This document shows, in pieces, positions 6,661 to 14,511 of a DNA stretch of 64,000 nt. The translations under genes and the position numbers were made by a program. The number at the start of each line of letters is the position of its first letter. The stretch's first letter is position 1. The DNA is from Streptomyces sp. NBC_00078. GTDB taxonomy: Bacteria > Actinomycetota > Actinomycetes > Streptomycetales > Streptomycetaceae. The DNA lies in contig NZ_JAPELX010000001.1 in the NCBI RefSeq assembly GCF_026343335.1, positions 5,890,001 through 5,954,000 on the forward strand. The letters run 5' to 3'. Below the pieces are notes generated by a model. The model saw only the letters and a list, made by a program, of their open reading frames with translations, ran no database searches and was not told the origin of the DNA.

Positions 6661-9045
6661 ATGGGCGGATCAGCGCCGCGACGGGACCGTCACCTGCCGG
6701 TCGAGACGACCAGCTTCGTCGACCGGCGCGGCGAACAGACCGAAGGCCGCGAACTGCTCGCCAGGGCACGCCTGGTGACGCTGACCGGGCCCGGCGGCGT
6801 CGGCAAGACGCGCCTCGCCGCACGCATCGCGGCCCGCGTCGAGCGCGCCTTCCCGGACGGCGTGCGCTTCGTGCACCTGGCCGGACTGCACGACCCGGCA
6901 CTCGTGCCCCTCGCCGCCGCCGACGCGCTCGGCCTGCACGACCACTCCGCGCAGCCGCCGCTCGACGCGCTGGTCGAGCAGGTGCGGGACCGGCGCCTCC
7001 TCCTCGTCGTGGACCACTGCGAACACCTGCTGCAGGCCTGCGCCGACCTCGCCGCCGCCGTCCTGCGCGGCACCACCGGCATCCGCATCCTCGCCACCAG
7101 CAGGCACCGCCTCGGCCTCACCGAGGAACACCTCATGGAGGTACGGCCGTTACCCGTCCCCGACCCGGACGGCGACCTCAGCGCGCCGGACGCCTACCCT
7201 GCCCTCGCCCTCTTCGCCGACCGCGCCGCCGCGGTGGTCCCCGGCTTCCGGCTCACAGCCGACAACAGGGTCGCCGTGGCCCGCCTGTGCAGCCGCCTGG
7301 ACGGTCTCCCGCTCGCCATCGAACTGGCCGCCGTACGCATGCGCGTCCTGGGCGTCGAACAGCTTCTGGAGCGCCTCGACGACCGCTATCGCCTCCTCAC
7401 CGCCGGCCGCAGCGCGGTCCTGCCCCGCCACCAGACCCTGCGCGCGGCCGTCGACTGGAGCCACGAACTGTGCACCGAACAGGAACAGCTGGTATGGGAG
7501 CGGGCCTCGGTCCTGGTCGCCGGCTTCGACCTGGAGACGGCGGAGGCGGTGTGCGCGGACGGTGAGCGAAGCGAGATGGGGGTCCCCCCGGCCGGAGGCT
7601 GGGGGAGGGTGCGGCCGCAGGACGTTCTGGAAGCCGTCGCGGGGCTCGTCGACAAGTCGGTACTGGGGAGGGAACAGGGACCGGACGGCGTGCGCTACCG
7701 GCTGCTCGACACGCTGCGGCACTACGGCCTCGACCGGCTGCGGCAGCGGGCGGGCGAGGAGGGCGCGGTCCGGCGCCGCCAGCGCGACTGGGCACAGCGG
7801 CGGGCCGCCGACTGCGAACGCGTCTGGTTCGGGCCCGGACAGCAAAAGATCGTCGCCCGGCTGAGAGCAGACCAGGACAATCTGCGGGCCGCCCTCGACT
7901 TCAGCCTCACCGCCCCCGGCGAGCGCCTCGCCGGACTGCGCCTCGCGGGCACCCTGTGGTTCTACTGGCACGCCTGCGGGGCGCCCCGCGAGGGCCGCTA
8001 CTGGCTGGAGCGGGCCCTCGACGCCAACCCGGGACCGACCCCCGAGCGGGCCCGCGGCCTGTGGGTGTCCGGCCTCCTCGCGGCCGCCACCCAGGACATG
8101 GCCGAAGGCCTGCGGCGCGCCCGGGACGCCCACACCCTGGCCGGCCGGCTCGACGACCCGGCCGAGGCCGCCCACGCCGCATACGTCATCGGCGTCATCC
8201 GCATGTTCAGTGACGAACTGCCCGCCGCGCTGGAGCACTTCGAGGCCACCGTCGCCCGCGGCCGTGTCCCCGGCCAGCACCTCAGCCTGTACGGCCTCGA
8301 CCAGGTCGAACTCGCCTGCACCCTGGGCTTCCTCGGCGAGGCCGACCGCGCCGTCGAGGTCTGCGAACGGGCGCGCCGGCTGTGCGAGGAGCACGGCGAG
8401 GAATGGGTGCGCTCGTACGTCCTGCGGATGCTGGCCCTCGCCCACACCGTCAAACAGGACTGGAAGGAGGCCGAACGGCATGCCCGAGAGGCCCTGCGCC
8501 TCAAACTCGCCGTCCACGACGTCACCGGCATCGCCCTCACCCTCGACCTGCTGGCCCGCATCGCCACCGAGGCCGGCGCCCACGCCCACGCGGCCGCCCT
8601 GCTCGGCGGCGCCGACCGCACCTGGGCCGACATCGACCGGGACCGCTGGGGCTCGGCCGCCCTCGACTCCATCCGGCGCGACAGCGGGGAGCGGGTGCTG
8701 GGCGCCCTGGGACAGGCCGCCTTCGAGCGGTCGTACGCCAAAGGAGGCGCCCTCGGGCTCGCGGAGATCGTCGCGTACGCGACGGAGGACGGGCAGCCAG
8801 AACAGCCCGCCCCCGCACGGAGGGCCAACGGCCGCCGCGCCACGCGTACGGCCCCCTGCACCGCTCTCACCCGCCGCGAGGCCGAGGTCGCCGAACTTGT
8901 CGCCCAGGGACTCGCCAACCAGCAGATCGCCGACCGGCTCGTCATCGCCCGCCGCACCGCCGAAGGCCATGTGGAACGCATCCTCAGCAAGCTCGGCTTC
9001 AGCAACCGCAGCCAGATCGCCGCCTGGGTGACGGCCCAGCGCTGA
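6661..9045 (+). CDS. AfsR/LuxR-type ATPase transcriptional regulator with a TTA codon
   Basis: A large STAND-type regulator of 794 residues from ATG 6661 (AGAGGA lies 10 bp upstream; an in-frame ATG at 6571 is possible). It has an NB-ARC-like ATPase with Walker A GPGGVGKT (43-50), a hhhhD element (LLLVVDHCEHLLQ) and GLPLAIELAA, then a TPR-like helical region, and ends in a LuxR helix-turn-helix (about 733-790, LTRREAEVAELVAQGLANQQIADRL). The type usually integrates a small-molecule signal and activates secondary metabolism or stress genes; the target here is unknown. L164 is coded by TTA (7150-7152), so translation should need the bldA tRNA. A dispersed Streptomyces repeat is inserted in frame at 7561-7609. 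Confidence 0.9.
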   Translation: MGGSAPRRDRHLPVETTSFVDRRGEQTEGRELLARARLVTLTGPGGVGKTRLAARIAARVERAFPDGVRFVHLAGLHDPALVPLAAADALGLHDHSAQPPLDALVEQVRDRRLLLVVDHCEHLLQACADLAAAVLRGTTGIRILATSRHRLGLTEEHLMEVRPLPVPDPDGDLSAPDAYPALALFADRAAAVVPGFRLTADNRVAVARLCSRLDGLPLAIELAAVRMRVLGVEQLLERLDDRYRLLTAGRSAVLPRHQTLRAAVDWSHELCTEQEQLVWERASVLVAGFDLETAEAVCADGERSEMGVPPAGGWGRVRPQDVLEAVAGLVDKSVLGREQGPDGVRYRLLDTLRHYGLDRLRQRAGEEGAVRRRQRDWAQRRAADCERVWFGPGQQKIVARLRADQDNLRAALDFSLTAPGERLAGLRLAGTLWFYWHACGAPREGRYWLERALDANPGPTPERARGLWVSGLLAAATQDMAEGLRRARDAHTLAGRLDDPAEAAHAAYVIGVIRMFSDELPAALEHFEATVARGRVPGQHLSLYGLDQVELACTLGFLGEADRAVEVCERARRLCEEHGEEWVRSYVLRMLALAHTVKQDWKEAERHAREALRLKLAVHDVTGIALTLDLLARIATEAGAHAHAAALLGGADRTWADIDRDRWGSAALDSIRRDSGERVLGALGQAAFERSYAKGGALGLAEIVAYATEDGQPEQPAPARRANGRRATRTAPCTALTRREAEVAELVAQGLANQQIADRLVIARRTAEGHVERILSKLGFSNRSQIAAWVTAQR
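7150..7152 (+). promoter_or_regulatory. Rare TTA leucine codon (bldA-dependent translation)
   Basis: The in-frame codon series GTA CGG CCG TTA CCC at 7141-7155 contains a TTA. In Streptomyces the only tRNA reading TTA is the developmentally controlled bldA product, so genes with TTA are expressed mostly in late growth. I saw no other in-frame TTA in the window. Confidence 0.85.
7561..7609 (+). repeat. Dispersed GC-rich palindromic repeat inside a coding sequence
   Basis: This stretch contains GAGCGAAGCGAGATGGGGG, then GTCCCCCCGGCCGGAGG and CTGGGGGAGG, a hairpin-forming element that I recall as widely scattered between Streptomyces genes. Here it is read in frame as SEMGVPPAGGWGR within the AfsR-like regulator, between the ATPase and helical regions. 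Confidence 0.6.
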
Positions 9046-9099
9046 GCCACGTCCAGGCTCCCCTCCCGGACCCCGCAGACCCCACTGAGAGGAGAACCC

Positions 9100-10005
9100 A
9101 TGACCAGCACACACCCCGCCCCCACCCCGTTCGACCATCGCATGGCCGTGTACGGAGCGGATGACGAGTTCGTCGCCGCCGCCGTGCCCTTTCTCGCGGA
9201 AGGGCTCGGCGCACCCGGCGAGCCCCCGCCGGTGGCCATCGCCGCCCCCGACAAGCTCGACCTCCTGCGGGACGCGCTCGGCGGCGACGCGAAGAGCGCC
9301 GTTCTGGTCCCGCACACCGAGTGGTACACGGGCTCGGCCGCCAACGCCGTTGCCCAGGGCGCCGGTTACCTCGCCGCCCAGGCCGGCCCCGGCGGACGTA
9401 TCCATCTGCTCATGGAGCCCGTCTGGAACGGCCGCGCGGGACGCTCCGTACGGGAGAGCGCCGAGTGGATCCGCTACGAGGCCCTCGCCAACCTGCTCTT
9501 CGCCCCGATGGCGACGACGGCCCTGTGCGCCTACGACACCCGCACCGCCGGCACGGCCGTCGTCGAGGCGGCCCGCCGCGCGCACCCGGACACCGGCGTC
9601 TACGAGGACCCGGTCCGTCTCACGGCCGAACTGGACTCCGCGCCACTGCCGCTGCCCCCGGTCGGGGCCGAACTGGTCAGGCAGCCGCACGCCGACGCCG
9701 TACGCGGGGCGAGGGCGGTCCGGGGACTGGCGCCCGCGGACGCGGAGTTGTTCACCGAGGCGGTCCTCGCCGCGGCCGCCGCGCTCGGCCCCGTCACCCA
9801 CGCCCGGCTGTGGGGCGAGGCACCCGCCTGCGTCTGCGAACTGCGCACCGCACGCCGGGTCGAGGATCCGCTGGCCGGCTTCGTCCCCCCGCCCGCACCC
9901 GAACTGGAACCGGACCAGGGGCTCTGGTTCGCCCGGCAGGTGTGCGCCTACGTCGACATCCGGGACGACGAGGAGGGGGCGACCGTACGGCTTCAGTACG
10001 GGTAA
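9100..10005 (+). CDS. MEDS-domain sensory protein (RsbA-like anti-sigma regulator)
   Basis: The 301-residue protein opens with a MEDS (DcmR sensory) domain, about residues 12-170, seen in AVYGADDEFVAAAVPFLAEGL, VLVPHTEWYTGS, RIHLLMEPVWNGRAGRSVRESAEWIRYEALANL. The C-terminal part (about 205-295) resembles a degenerate histidine-kinase-like ATPase, ending in a GLWFARQVCAYVDIRDDEEG segment where the catalytic G-boxes are weak. Family members act as cytoplasmic sensors in sigma-factor partner-switching systems. A separate RsbW-like ATPase gene follows 76 bp downstream, supporting that role. An AGAGGAGAA precedes the ATG. The signal and sigma target are unknown. Confidence 0.8.
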   Translation: MTSTHPAPTPFDHRMAVYGADDEFVAAAVPFLAEGLGAPGEPPPVAIAAPDKLDLLRDALGGDAKSAVLVPHTEWYTGSAANAVAQGAGYLAAQAGPGGRIHLLMEPVWNGRAGRSVRESAEWIRYEALANLLFAPMATTALCAYDTRTAGTAVVEAARRAHPDTGVYEDPVRLTAELDSAPLPLPPVGAELVRQPHADAVRGARAVRGLAPADAELFTEAVLAAAAALGPVTHARLWGEAPACVCELRTARRVEDPLAGFVPPPAPELEPDQGLWFARQVCAYVDIRDDEEGATVRLQYG

Positions 10006-10040
10006 CCGCTCACCCCGGACAGGTAGGAAAACAGGTAGTC

Positions 10041-10069
10041 CTCCCCGTGCGCCGCACGCGCGGGGAGGC
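10041..10069 (+). terminator. Hairpin between MEDS and ATPase genes
   Basis: CCTCCCCG and CGGGGAGG arms flank a GC-rich loop. There is no T-run. It may attenuate transcription into the downstream ATPase gene. Confidence 0.4.
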
Positions 10070-10081
10070 GACCCTGAGAGC

Positions 10082-10546
10082 ATGCTTGATCTCTCCGGGA
10101 CTCCCCACCCGGACTCCGACCCGCAATTCGCCTCCTTCACCCAACCGCCTTTGCGGGCAGGCCACTTGAGCGTCGAGTACGACCCCCGTCCCACCGCTGT
10201 CCGAGAGGCGCGCGCGGAGGTCCGAAGACAGCTGGAGAAGTGGGGCCTGACGGACCGGGAGGACCTCGTGGACGTGGCCGAGCTGCTCGTCAGCGAGTTG
10301 GCCACCAACGCCCTGCTGCACTCCGCGAGCCGCTTCCGGCTCACCCTGTCCGCCGCGCACGGCGTCCTGCGCTGCGAGGTCCACGACACCGGTCGCCGTA
10401 CCCCGCAGGTGCTGGACGCCGGCGCCTCGGAGAGCGGCCGCGGGGTGTTCCTGGTGAACGCGCTTGCGCGGCGCTGGGGTTGCCATCAGGACGGGCCGGG
10501 CAAGACGGTGTGGTTCGAGCTCGGGCTGTGCGCGGTCTGCGGGTAG
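10082..10546 (+). CDS. RsbW-like ATP-binding protein (anti-sigma kinase family)
   Basis: A 154-residue stand-alone GHKL ATPase of the kind used as anti-sigma factor or serine kinase. Visible motifs are the N-box ELLVSELATNALLHS (about 69-83), the G1-like VHDTGRRTPQ (about 100-110) and the G2-like SESGRGVFLVNALARRWG (about 116-133). The ATG at 10082 starts the homologous protein and has GAGAG just upstream. It lies directly after the MEDS protein gene and may be its partner, with the MEDS protein sensing and this protein passing the signal to a sigma or anti-anti-sigma factor encoded elsewhere. Confidence 0.85.
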   Translation: MLDLSGTPHPDSDPQFASFTQPPLRAGHLSVEYDPRPTAVREARAEVRRQLEKWGLTDREDLVDVAELLVSELATNALLHSASRFRLTLSAAHGVLRCEVHDTGRRTPQVLDAGASESGRGVFLVNALARRWGCHQDGPGKTVWFELGLCAVCG

Positions 10547-10594
10547 GCAGGACCTGGTGAGGGTCTCCCTCGCGTGCGGTACCGGCGCGGGTGA

Positions 10595-10626
10595 CGCCCC
10601 TGCCCGTGACTCCGGGGGCAGGGGCG
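10595..10626. terminator. Hairpin between convergent ATPase and chitinase genes
   Basis: CGCCCCTGCCC (10595-10605) pairs with GGGCAGGGGCG (10616-10626) across a 10-base loop. It can end transcription from both sides. Confidence 0.7.
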
Positions 10627-10645
10627 CACGCTCCATGTCTCTCAG

Positions 10646-12337
10646 TTACGGCAGCCCGTGCACATGCGGCCCCACCGCGTTCGACCAGGAACTTCCCGCC
10701 GACGCATCCCAGTTCGTCGACCAGGTCATCGCGCCTCGCAGGTCGGGGTAGGTCTTCGACGGTTTGAAGGTGCCGCAGGCCGAGCCCTTGGTGAGGCAGT
10801 CCAGGGCGTTGTTCACGACCGTCGGTGACACATACCCGCTGCCCGCGCCGCTCGTCGAGGCCGGCAGCCCCAGGCCGACCTGGGAGGGGGAGAGGCCGCC
10901 TTCGAGCTGGATGCAGGCGAGGGCGGTGAGGAAGTCGACCGAACCCTGGCTGTACACCTTGCCGTCGCAGCCCAGCATCGAACCGCTGTTGTAGTACTGC
11001 ATGTTGACGACCGTGAGGATGTCCTTGATGTTCAGGGCCGTCTGGAAGTAGGCGTTCGACGTCGACTGCATGTCGATCGTCTGCGGGGCCATCGTGATGA
11101 TCAGGGACGGGCCCGCCTTCGCCGACAGCGAGCGCAGTGCCTGTGACATGTACGTCGCGTTGAGGCCGTTCTCCAGGTCGATGTCGACGCCGTCGAAGCC
11201 GTACGTCTGCATCAGCGAGTACACCGAGTTCGCGAAGTTCGCCGCCGACGTCGAGTCGCTCACCGACACCGTGCCGTTCTGGCCGCCCACGGAGACGATG
11301 ACCTTCTTGCCGGCCGAGTGCTTCGCCGCGATGTCCGCCTTGAACCGGTCGACCGTGTAGCCGCCCAGACCCGCCGAGTCGAGGCTGAAGGTCACGGCGC
11401 CCGGCGTCGTCGCGGCGTCCGCGAAGGCCACCGCGATGATGTCGTACTGGGAGGAGACGTCCGAGATCTTCTGGACCGTCGCCCCGTTGTCGAAGTTCTG
11501 CCAGTAGCCGGTCACCGCGTGCCTGGGCAGCGCGCCGCCCCCGCCGGTGCCGCCGGGCGTGGTCGTCCCGGTGACCGCGGCCGACTTCGCCGACTCGCCC
11601 GCCGAGTTCGTCGCCGTGACCTGGAAGGAGTACGAGGTGGAGGCCGCCAGGCCCGTCACCGTCGCCGACGTTCCCGTCACGGCCGTCACCTTCGTGCCGT
11701 TGCGGTAGACGTTGTAGCCCGTGGCGCCCGCGACCGGGTTCCAGGACAGGGACACGGACGACGATGTCGTACCCGGCACCGACAGACCGCCGGGCGTGCC
11801 CGGAACCGTCGGTGCCGGGTCACTGCCACCGCCGCCGTCCGGGCCGTAGACCGAGACGTCGTCGGCGTAGTAGGCGGCCTGTCCGTACCAGCCGTGGGTG
11901 TACACCGTCACCGACGTGGTCGAGGACCCGGTGGTGAAGCTCGTCGACAGCTGTTTCCAGCTCGACGAGTCCGGGGTCCAGGTCGAGACGTCGGTCGTGC
12001 CCGTGCCGGTCACGCCCAGGTACGCGTATCCGCCCTGCACCCAGGAGCTGAGCGTGTACGTCGAGTTGGGCTTGACGGCCACCGGCTGGGTGCACTGGGC
12101 GTTGTCCTGCCCGGCCGGCGTCGCCTTCAGCGCGGCCGTGCCGCCGTGGACGGGGGAGGTGACCGTCGTGCCGCTGTTCGCGGAACAGGTCCAGTTGGCC
12201 AGGCCCGACTCGAAGCCGGAGTTCCTGGCGTTGTTGATGTCCGCGGCGGACGCCTGAGCCGCGCCCGCCATGGACAGGGCGAGGGCGGCGGTGACCGCTC
12301 CCGACCAGAGTCGTATGAATCGTCTACGTGGGGACAT
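10646..12337 (-). CDS. Secreted GH18 chitinase with carbohydrate-binding module and FnIII domain
   Basis: The 563-residue precursor has a signal peptide (MSPRRRF, hydrophobic stretch, cleavage near A31). It is followed by a beta-sandwich carbohydrate-binding module (about 33-168, NSGFESGLANWTC), a linker, a fibronectin type III domain (about 178-262, PGGLSVPGTTSSSVSLSWNPV), a Gly-rich linker and a GH18 catalytic domain (about 272-560). The GH18 signature DGVDIDLE gives catalytic acid E389, with SVGGQNG and MQYYNSG also present. It would hydrolyse chitin outside the cell. No ribosome-binding site is seen; the -10 box ends six bases before the ATG, so the mRNA is probably leaderless. Two DasR-type sites overlap the promoter. 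Confidence 0.95.
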   Translation of the reverse strand: MSPRRRFIRLWSGAVTAALALSMAGAAQASAADINNARNSGFESGLANWTCSANSGTTVTSPVHGGTAALKATPAGQDNAQCTQPVAVKPNSTYTLSSWVQGGYAYLGVTGTGTTDVSTWTPDSSSWKQLSTSFTTGSSTTSVTVYTHGWYGQAAYYADDVSVYGPDGGGGSDPAPTVPGTPGGLSVPGTTSSSVSLSWNPVAGATGYNVYRNGTKVTAVTGTSATVTGLAASTSYSFQVTATNSAGESAKSAAVTGTTTPGGTGGGGALPRHAVTGYWQNFDNGATVQKISDVSSQYDIIAVAFADAATTPGAVTFSLDSAGLGGYTVDRFKADIAAKHSAGKKVIVSVGGQNGTVSVSDSTSAANFANSVYSLMQTYGFDGVDIDLENGLNATYMSQALRSLSAKAGPSLIITMAPQTIDMQSTSNAYFQTALNIKDILTVVNMQYYNSGSMLGCDGKVYSQGSVDFLTALACIQLEGGLSPSQVGLGLPASTSGAGSGYVSPTVVNNALDCLTKGSACGTFKPSKTYPDLRGAMTWSTNWDASAGSSWSNAVGPHVHGLP

Positions 12338-12343
12338 GACAAT

Positions 12344-12386
12344 AAGTTGGTCCAGACCAATTACTCTGTCAAGAGGTCCAGACCAA
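12344..12386 (-). promoter_or_regulatory. Chitinase promoter with two DasR-type (dre) direct repeats
   Basis: On the minus strand TTGACA (12372-12367) is 17 bp from CAACTT (12349-12344). TTGGTCCAGACCAA (12347-12360) lies in the spacer and -10, and AGGTCCAGACCAA (12374-12386) lies just upstream of the -35; the shared core is GGTCCAGACC, 26 bp apart. Such paired 12-bp repeats are known from Streptomyces chitinase promoters and match the dre consensus of the GlcNAc-responsive repressor DasR. Confidence 0.8.
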
Positions 12387-12407
12387 CTTGCCGACGGTCG
12401 ACGGCGC

Positions 12408-12692
12408 TTACGCCTCCCGGCCTTCCCACCGCCTGTCGAGCAGCAGTCCCATCGAGCGTCCCGCCAGCAGCACGCCCGTCGACATCCAGAGGGCGAGACC
12501 CGACACGGTCGTCAGGTCCGGCCGCGGTGACAGCACCAGCACCTGGCCCGCCGCCGGTACCGCGCAGGCCGCCGCCACAACGGCGGTGACGACGACCATG
12601 CCGAGATACTCGGTGCCGGTCGCACGGGCGGGGCCGGGCGGCGCGGGCCCGAGGGCCCAAACGGGGGCCCAGTGTCGAACTGGGTCCGGCAA
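12408..12692 (-). CDS. Small hydrophobic protein, unknown
   Basis: The 94-residue frame has strong Streptomyces codon bias and two predicted membrane helices (about 30-52 and 64-82). The first contains TGTEYLGMVVVTAVVAAA, which recalls the start of Flp-type pilin helices (xEYLG), but the glycine just before the expected cleavage site is missing. It sits between the chitinase and the Tad operon. It could be a pilin relative, a minor membrane protein or a remnant. The start codon is uncertain. Confidence 0.45.
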   Translation of the reverse strand: MPDPVRHWAPVWALGPAPPGPARATGTEYLGMVVVTAVVAAACAVPAAGQVLVLSPRPDLTTVSGLALWMSTGVLLAGRSMGLLLDRRWEGREA

Positions 12693-12872
12693 GATGCTGG
12701 ACCTGCCCCGTTTTGGCGCATCTTGTGAAACGGCAGTTGCCTACCAGCTACAGAAACGCTGTTCTCCGGTCACAGAGGCCTGGATACAGTGCTGAGGTAG
12801 TCACGCAGTGAAGTCATTTCGGTGTACCGGAGTAACCCCGGTGGATCGACGGCATAACACGGGGAGCTGCGC

Positions 12873-13715
12873 GTGCCAACTGCCATTGCCGTGACCAGTG
12901 CCGACATGGCGCTGCCGGCGCAGGACGAGCGGACCCTGCCTGCCGTCGTCCTGCGGGACCTGGACAAACAGCCGCTCGAACAGGCGCTGGCCGGCCTGCA
13001 GAGCCTGATCGACCAGCACGGGCATGTGATCGTCGTGTGCTCACAGGCGGTCTCCCGCGGGGTGGAGCTGCGTCTGCACACCATCCGCTCGCTTCTGGAG
13101 AGCGACCGTATCGCCCTGTTCCGCCCGGATCTGCCCCCACTCGGACTGGCCGTCCTGGCCCGCCAGTTGAGACAGCTGGCCTCCTGCGACCTCAGCCCCG
13201 GAGTCCTCGCCTCCGCCGGCCGGCTGCTCACCCACTACATCCACGCCGGGGCCCTGCTCGGCTCCGTGGCCCGGCTCGACCGCGTCCCCGTGGGCCTGAA
13301 GTCGCACGCCAAGTCCTGGGTGCCGGGCAGTCAGTTCGGCGTACTCGCCCACCCGGAGCCGCAGTTGGTGAAGATGGGCCCCGGAGCCACGCTCCCCGGA
13401 CCGGAGTTCGGCACCTGGATGCTGGCCGCCAAGGGACAGCTGCAGTCGGACTGGGTCACCGCAACCCTCGCCAAGGAGTGGAGCGTCCAGGGGCTGCGGG
13501 AGGCTCCGCTGCCGGCCGAGTCGTCGGCCTGGTGGGGAACGGGCAAGCTGATCGAGTTCGTCGCCTATCTCCCGGACCTGTCAGTGCTGTACCAGCTGGT
13601 CACCTCGGTCAGGCAAAGCGTCTGCCACTGGTGCGGCGTCGACGTCATCGGCGACCGCTGCGTCTTCTGTTCGGCAACACCACCGCTCCTGGAGAACCAA
13701 ATCCCCGCCGGGTGA
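12873..13715 (+). CDS. Conserved Streptomyces protein with C-terminal zinc ribbon, first gene of the Tad locus
   Basis: A 280-residue soluble protein starting at GTG with GGGGAG six bases upstream. The C-terminus has a CHWCGV...DRCVFC pair of CxxC motifs (about 255-270), typical of a structural zinc ribbon. The body has mixed helices and a VPVGLKSHAKSWVPGSQFGVLAHPEPQL segment but no motif I recognise. Its position 76 bp before cpaB, on the same strand, suggests it belongs to the pilus operon, perhaps as a regulator or assembly accessory. Function not known. Confidence 0.7.
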   Translation: MPTAIAVTSADMALPAQDERTLPAVVLRDLDKQPLEQALAGLQSLIDQHGHVIVVCSQAVSRGVELRLHTIRSLLESDRIALFRPDLPPLGLAVLARQLRQLASCDLSPGVLASAGRLLTHYIHAGALLGSVARLDRVPVGLKSHAKSWVPGSQFGVLAHPEPQLVKMGPGATLPGPEFGTWMLAAKGQLQSDWVTATLAKEWSVQGLREAPLPAESSAWWGTGKLIEFVAYLPDLSVLYQLVTSVRQSVCHWCGVDVIGDRCVFCSATPPLLENQIPAG

Positions 13716-13791
13716 GTCCTGAACGTCCAGACGCACCGCTCGCACGATTCCCGTCCGCTCGACCGATCTCCCCAATGAGGTTGTACGGTTC

Positions 13792-14502
13792 ATGAACTCC
13801 CGTCAGCGCCGCGGCGTGCTGCTCCTGCTCCTGTCGGTCCTCTGCGCCCTCGGCGCGTTCGCCGGCGTCCTCTCCGTCATCAGCGACGTGAAGTCCAAGG
13901 TCGGCCCGGAGGTCACCGCCTACCGGGTCAAGACCGACGTGGTGCCCTACGCCGAGCTGAGGACGGGCCAGTTCGAGAAGATCAAGATGCCCAAGCGCTG
14001 GCTGTCGGCGAACGCGGTCACCAGTCTCCGCGAGATCCAGGGCAAGATCGCCGTCACCACTCTGCGGGCGGGCTCCCTGCTGCAGAGCGACATGATCGTG
14101 AACCAGCCCGCCTTGCAGCCCGGGCAGCAGGAGGTCGCCATCATGATCGATGCGGCGACCGGTGTCGCCGGCAAGATCACGCCGGGCTCCACCGTCAACG
14201 TGTACGCCACCTTCGCGGGCGAGCGGGAGGGTGACCCCGCCCAGTCCAAGATCATCGTAACAAACGCGAAGGTCCTGGACGTCGGCGAGATCAAGGCACT
14301 CGAGCCGAGCGAGAGCGACAAGAACCAGCAGCAGCCCACCGACGCCGTACCGATCACCTTCGCCCTCTCCACCATCGACGCCCAGCGCATCACGTACGCG
14401 GAGTCGTTCGCCCAACGGGTCCGGCTCGCGCTGGTGGCGCCCGGCAGCGACACCACGGTCCCCGACAGGGACCGGACGTACCAGCTCGCGAAGGACAAGT
14501 GA
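13792..14502 (+). CDS. cpaB: CpaB/RcpC-family pilus assembly protein
   Basis: The 236-residue protein has an N-terminal membrane anchor (about 8-30, GVLLLLLSVLCALGAFAGVLSV) and an SAF-like domain (about 40-105, with VPYAELRTGQFEKIKMP and VTTLRAGSLLQSDMIV), then the RcpC/CpaB C-terminal part (IMIDAATGVAGKITPGSTVNVYATF). CpaB proteins help assemble the Tad/Flp pilus at the envelope. In a monoderm it would face the wall. It is 9 bp upstream of tadZ. Confidence 0.9.
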   Translation: MNSRQRRGVLLLLLSVLCALGAFAGVLSVISDVKSKVGPEVTAYRVKTDVVPYAELRTGQFEKIKMPKRWLSANAVTSLREIQGKIAVTTLRAGSLLQSDMIVNQPALQPGQQEVAIMIDAATGVAGKITPGSTVNVYATFAGEREGDPAQSKIIVTNAKVLDVGEIKALEPSESDKNQQQPTDAVPITFALSTIDAQRITYAESFAQRVRLALVAPGSDTTVPDRDRTYQLAKDK

Positions 14503-14511
14503 GAGGCCGGC

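Noticed and set aside
7561..7609. A frameshift or sequencing error in the AfsR-like gene
   Set aside because: The repeat keeps the frame, and the domains on both sides are read in the same frame.
7150..10389. A 1079-codon open frame on the minus strand opposite the AfsR-like and MEDS genes
   Set aside because: It is the mirror of well-supported plus-strand genes; its product is Gly/Arg/Val-rich with no domain. Long antisense frames are normal at this GC content.
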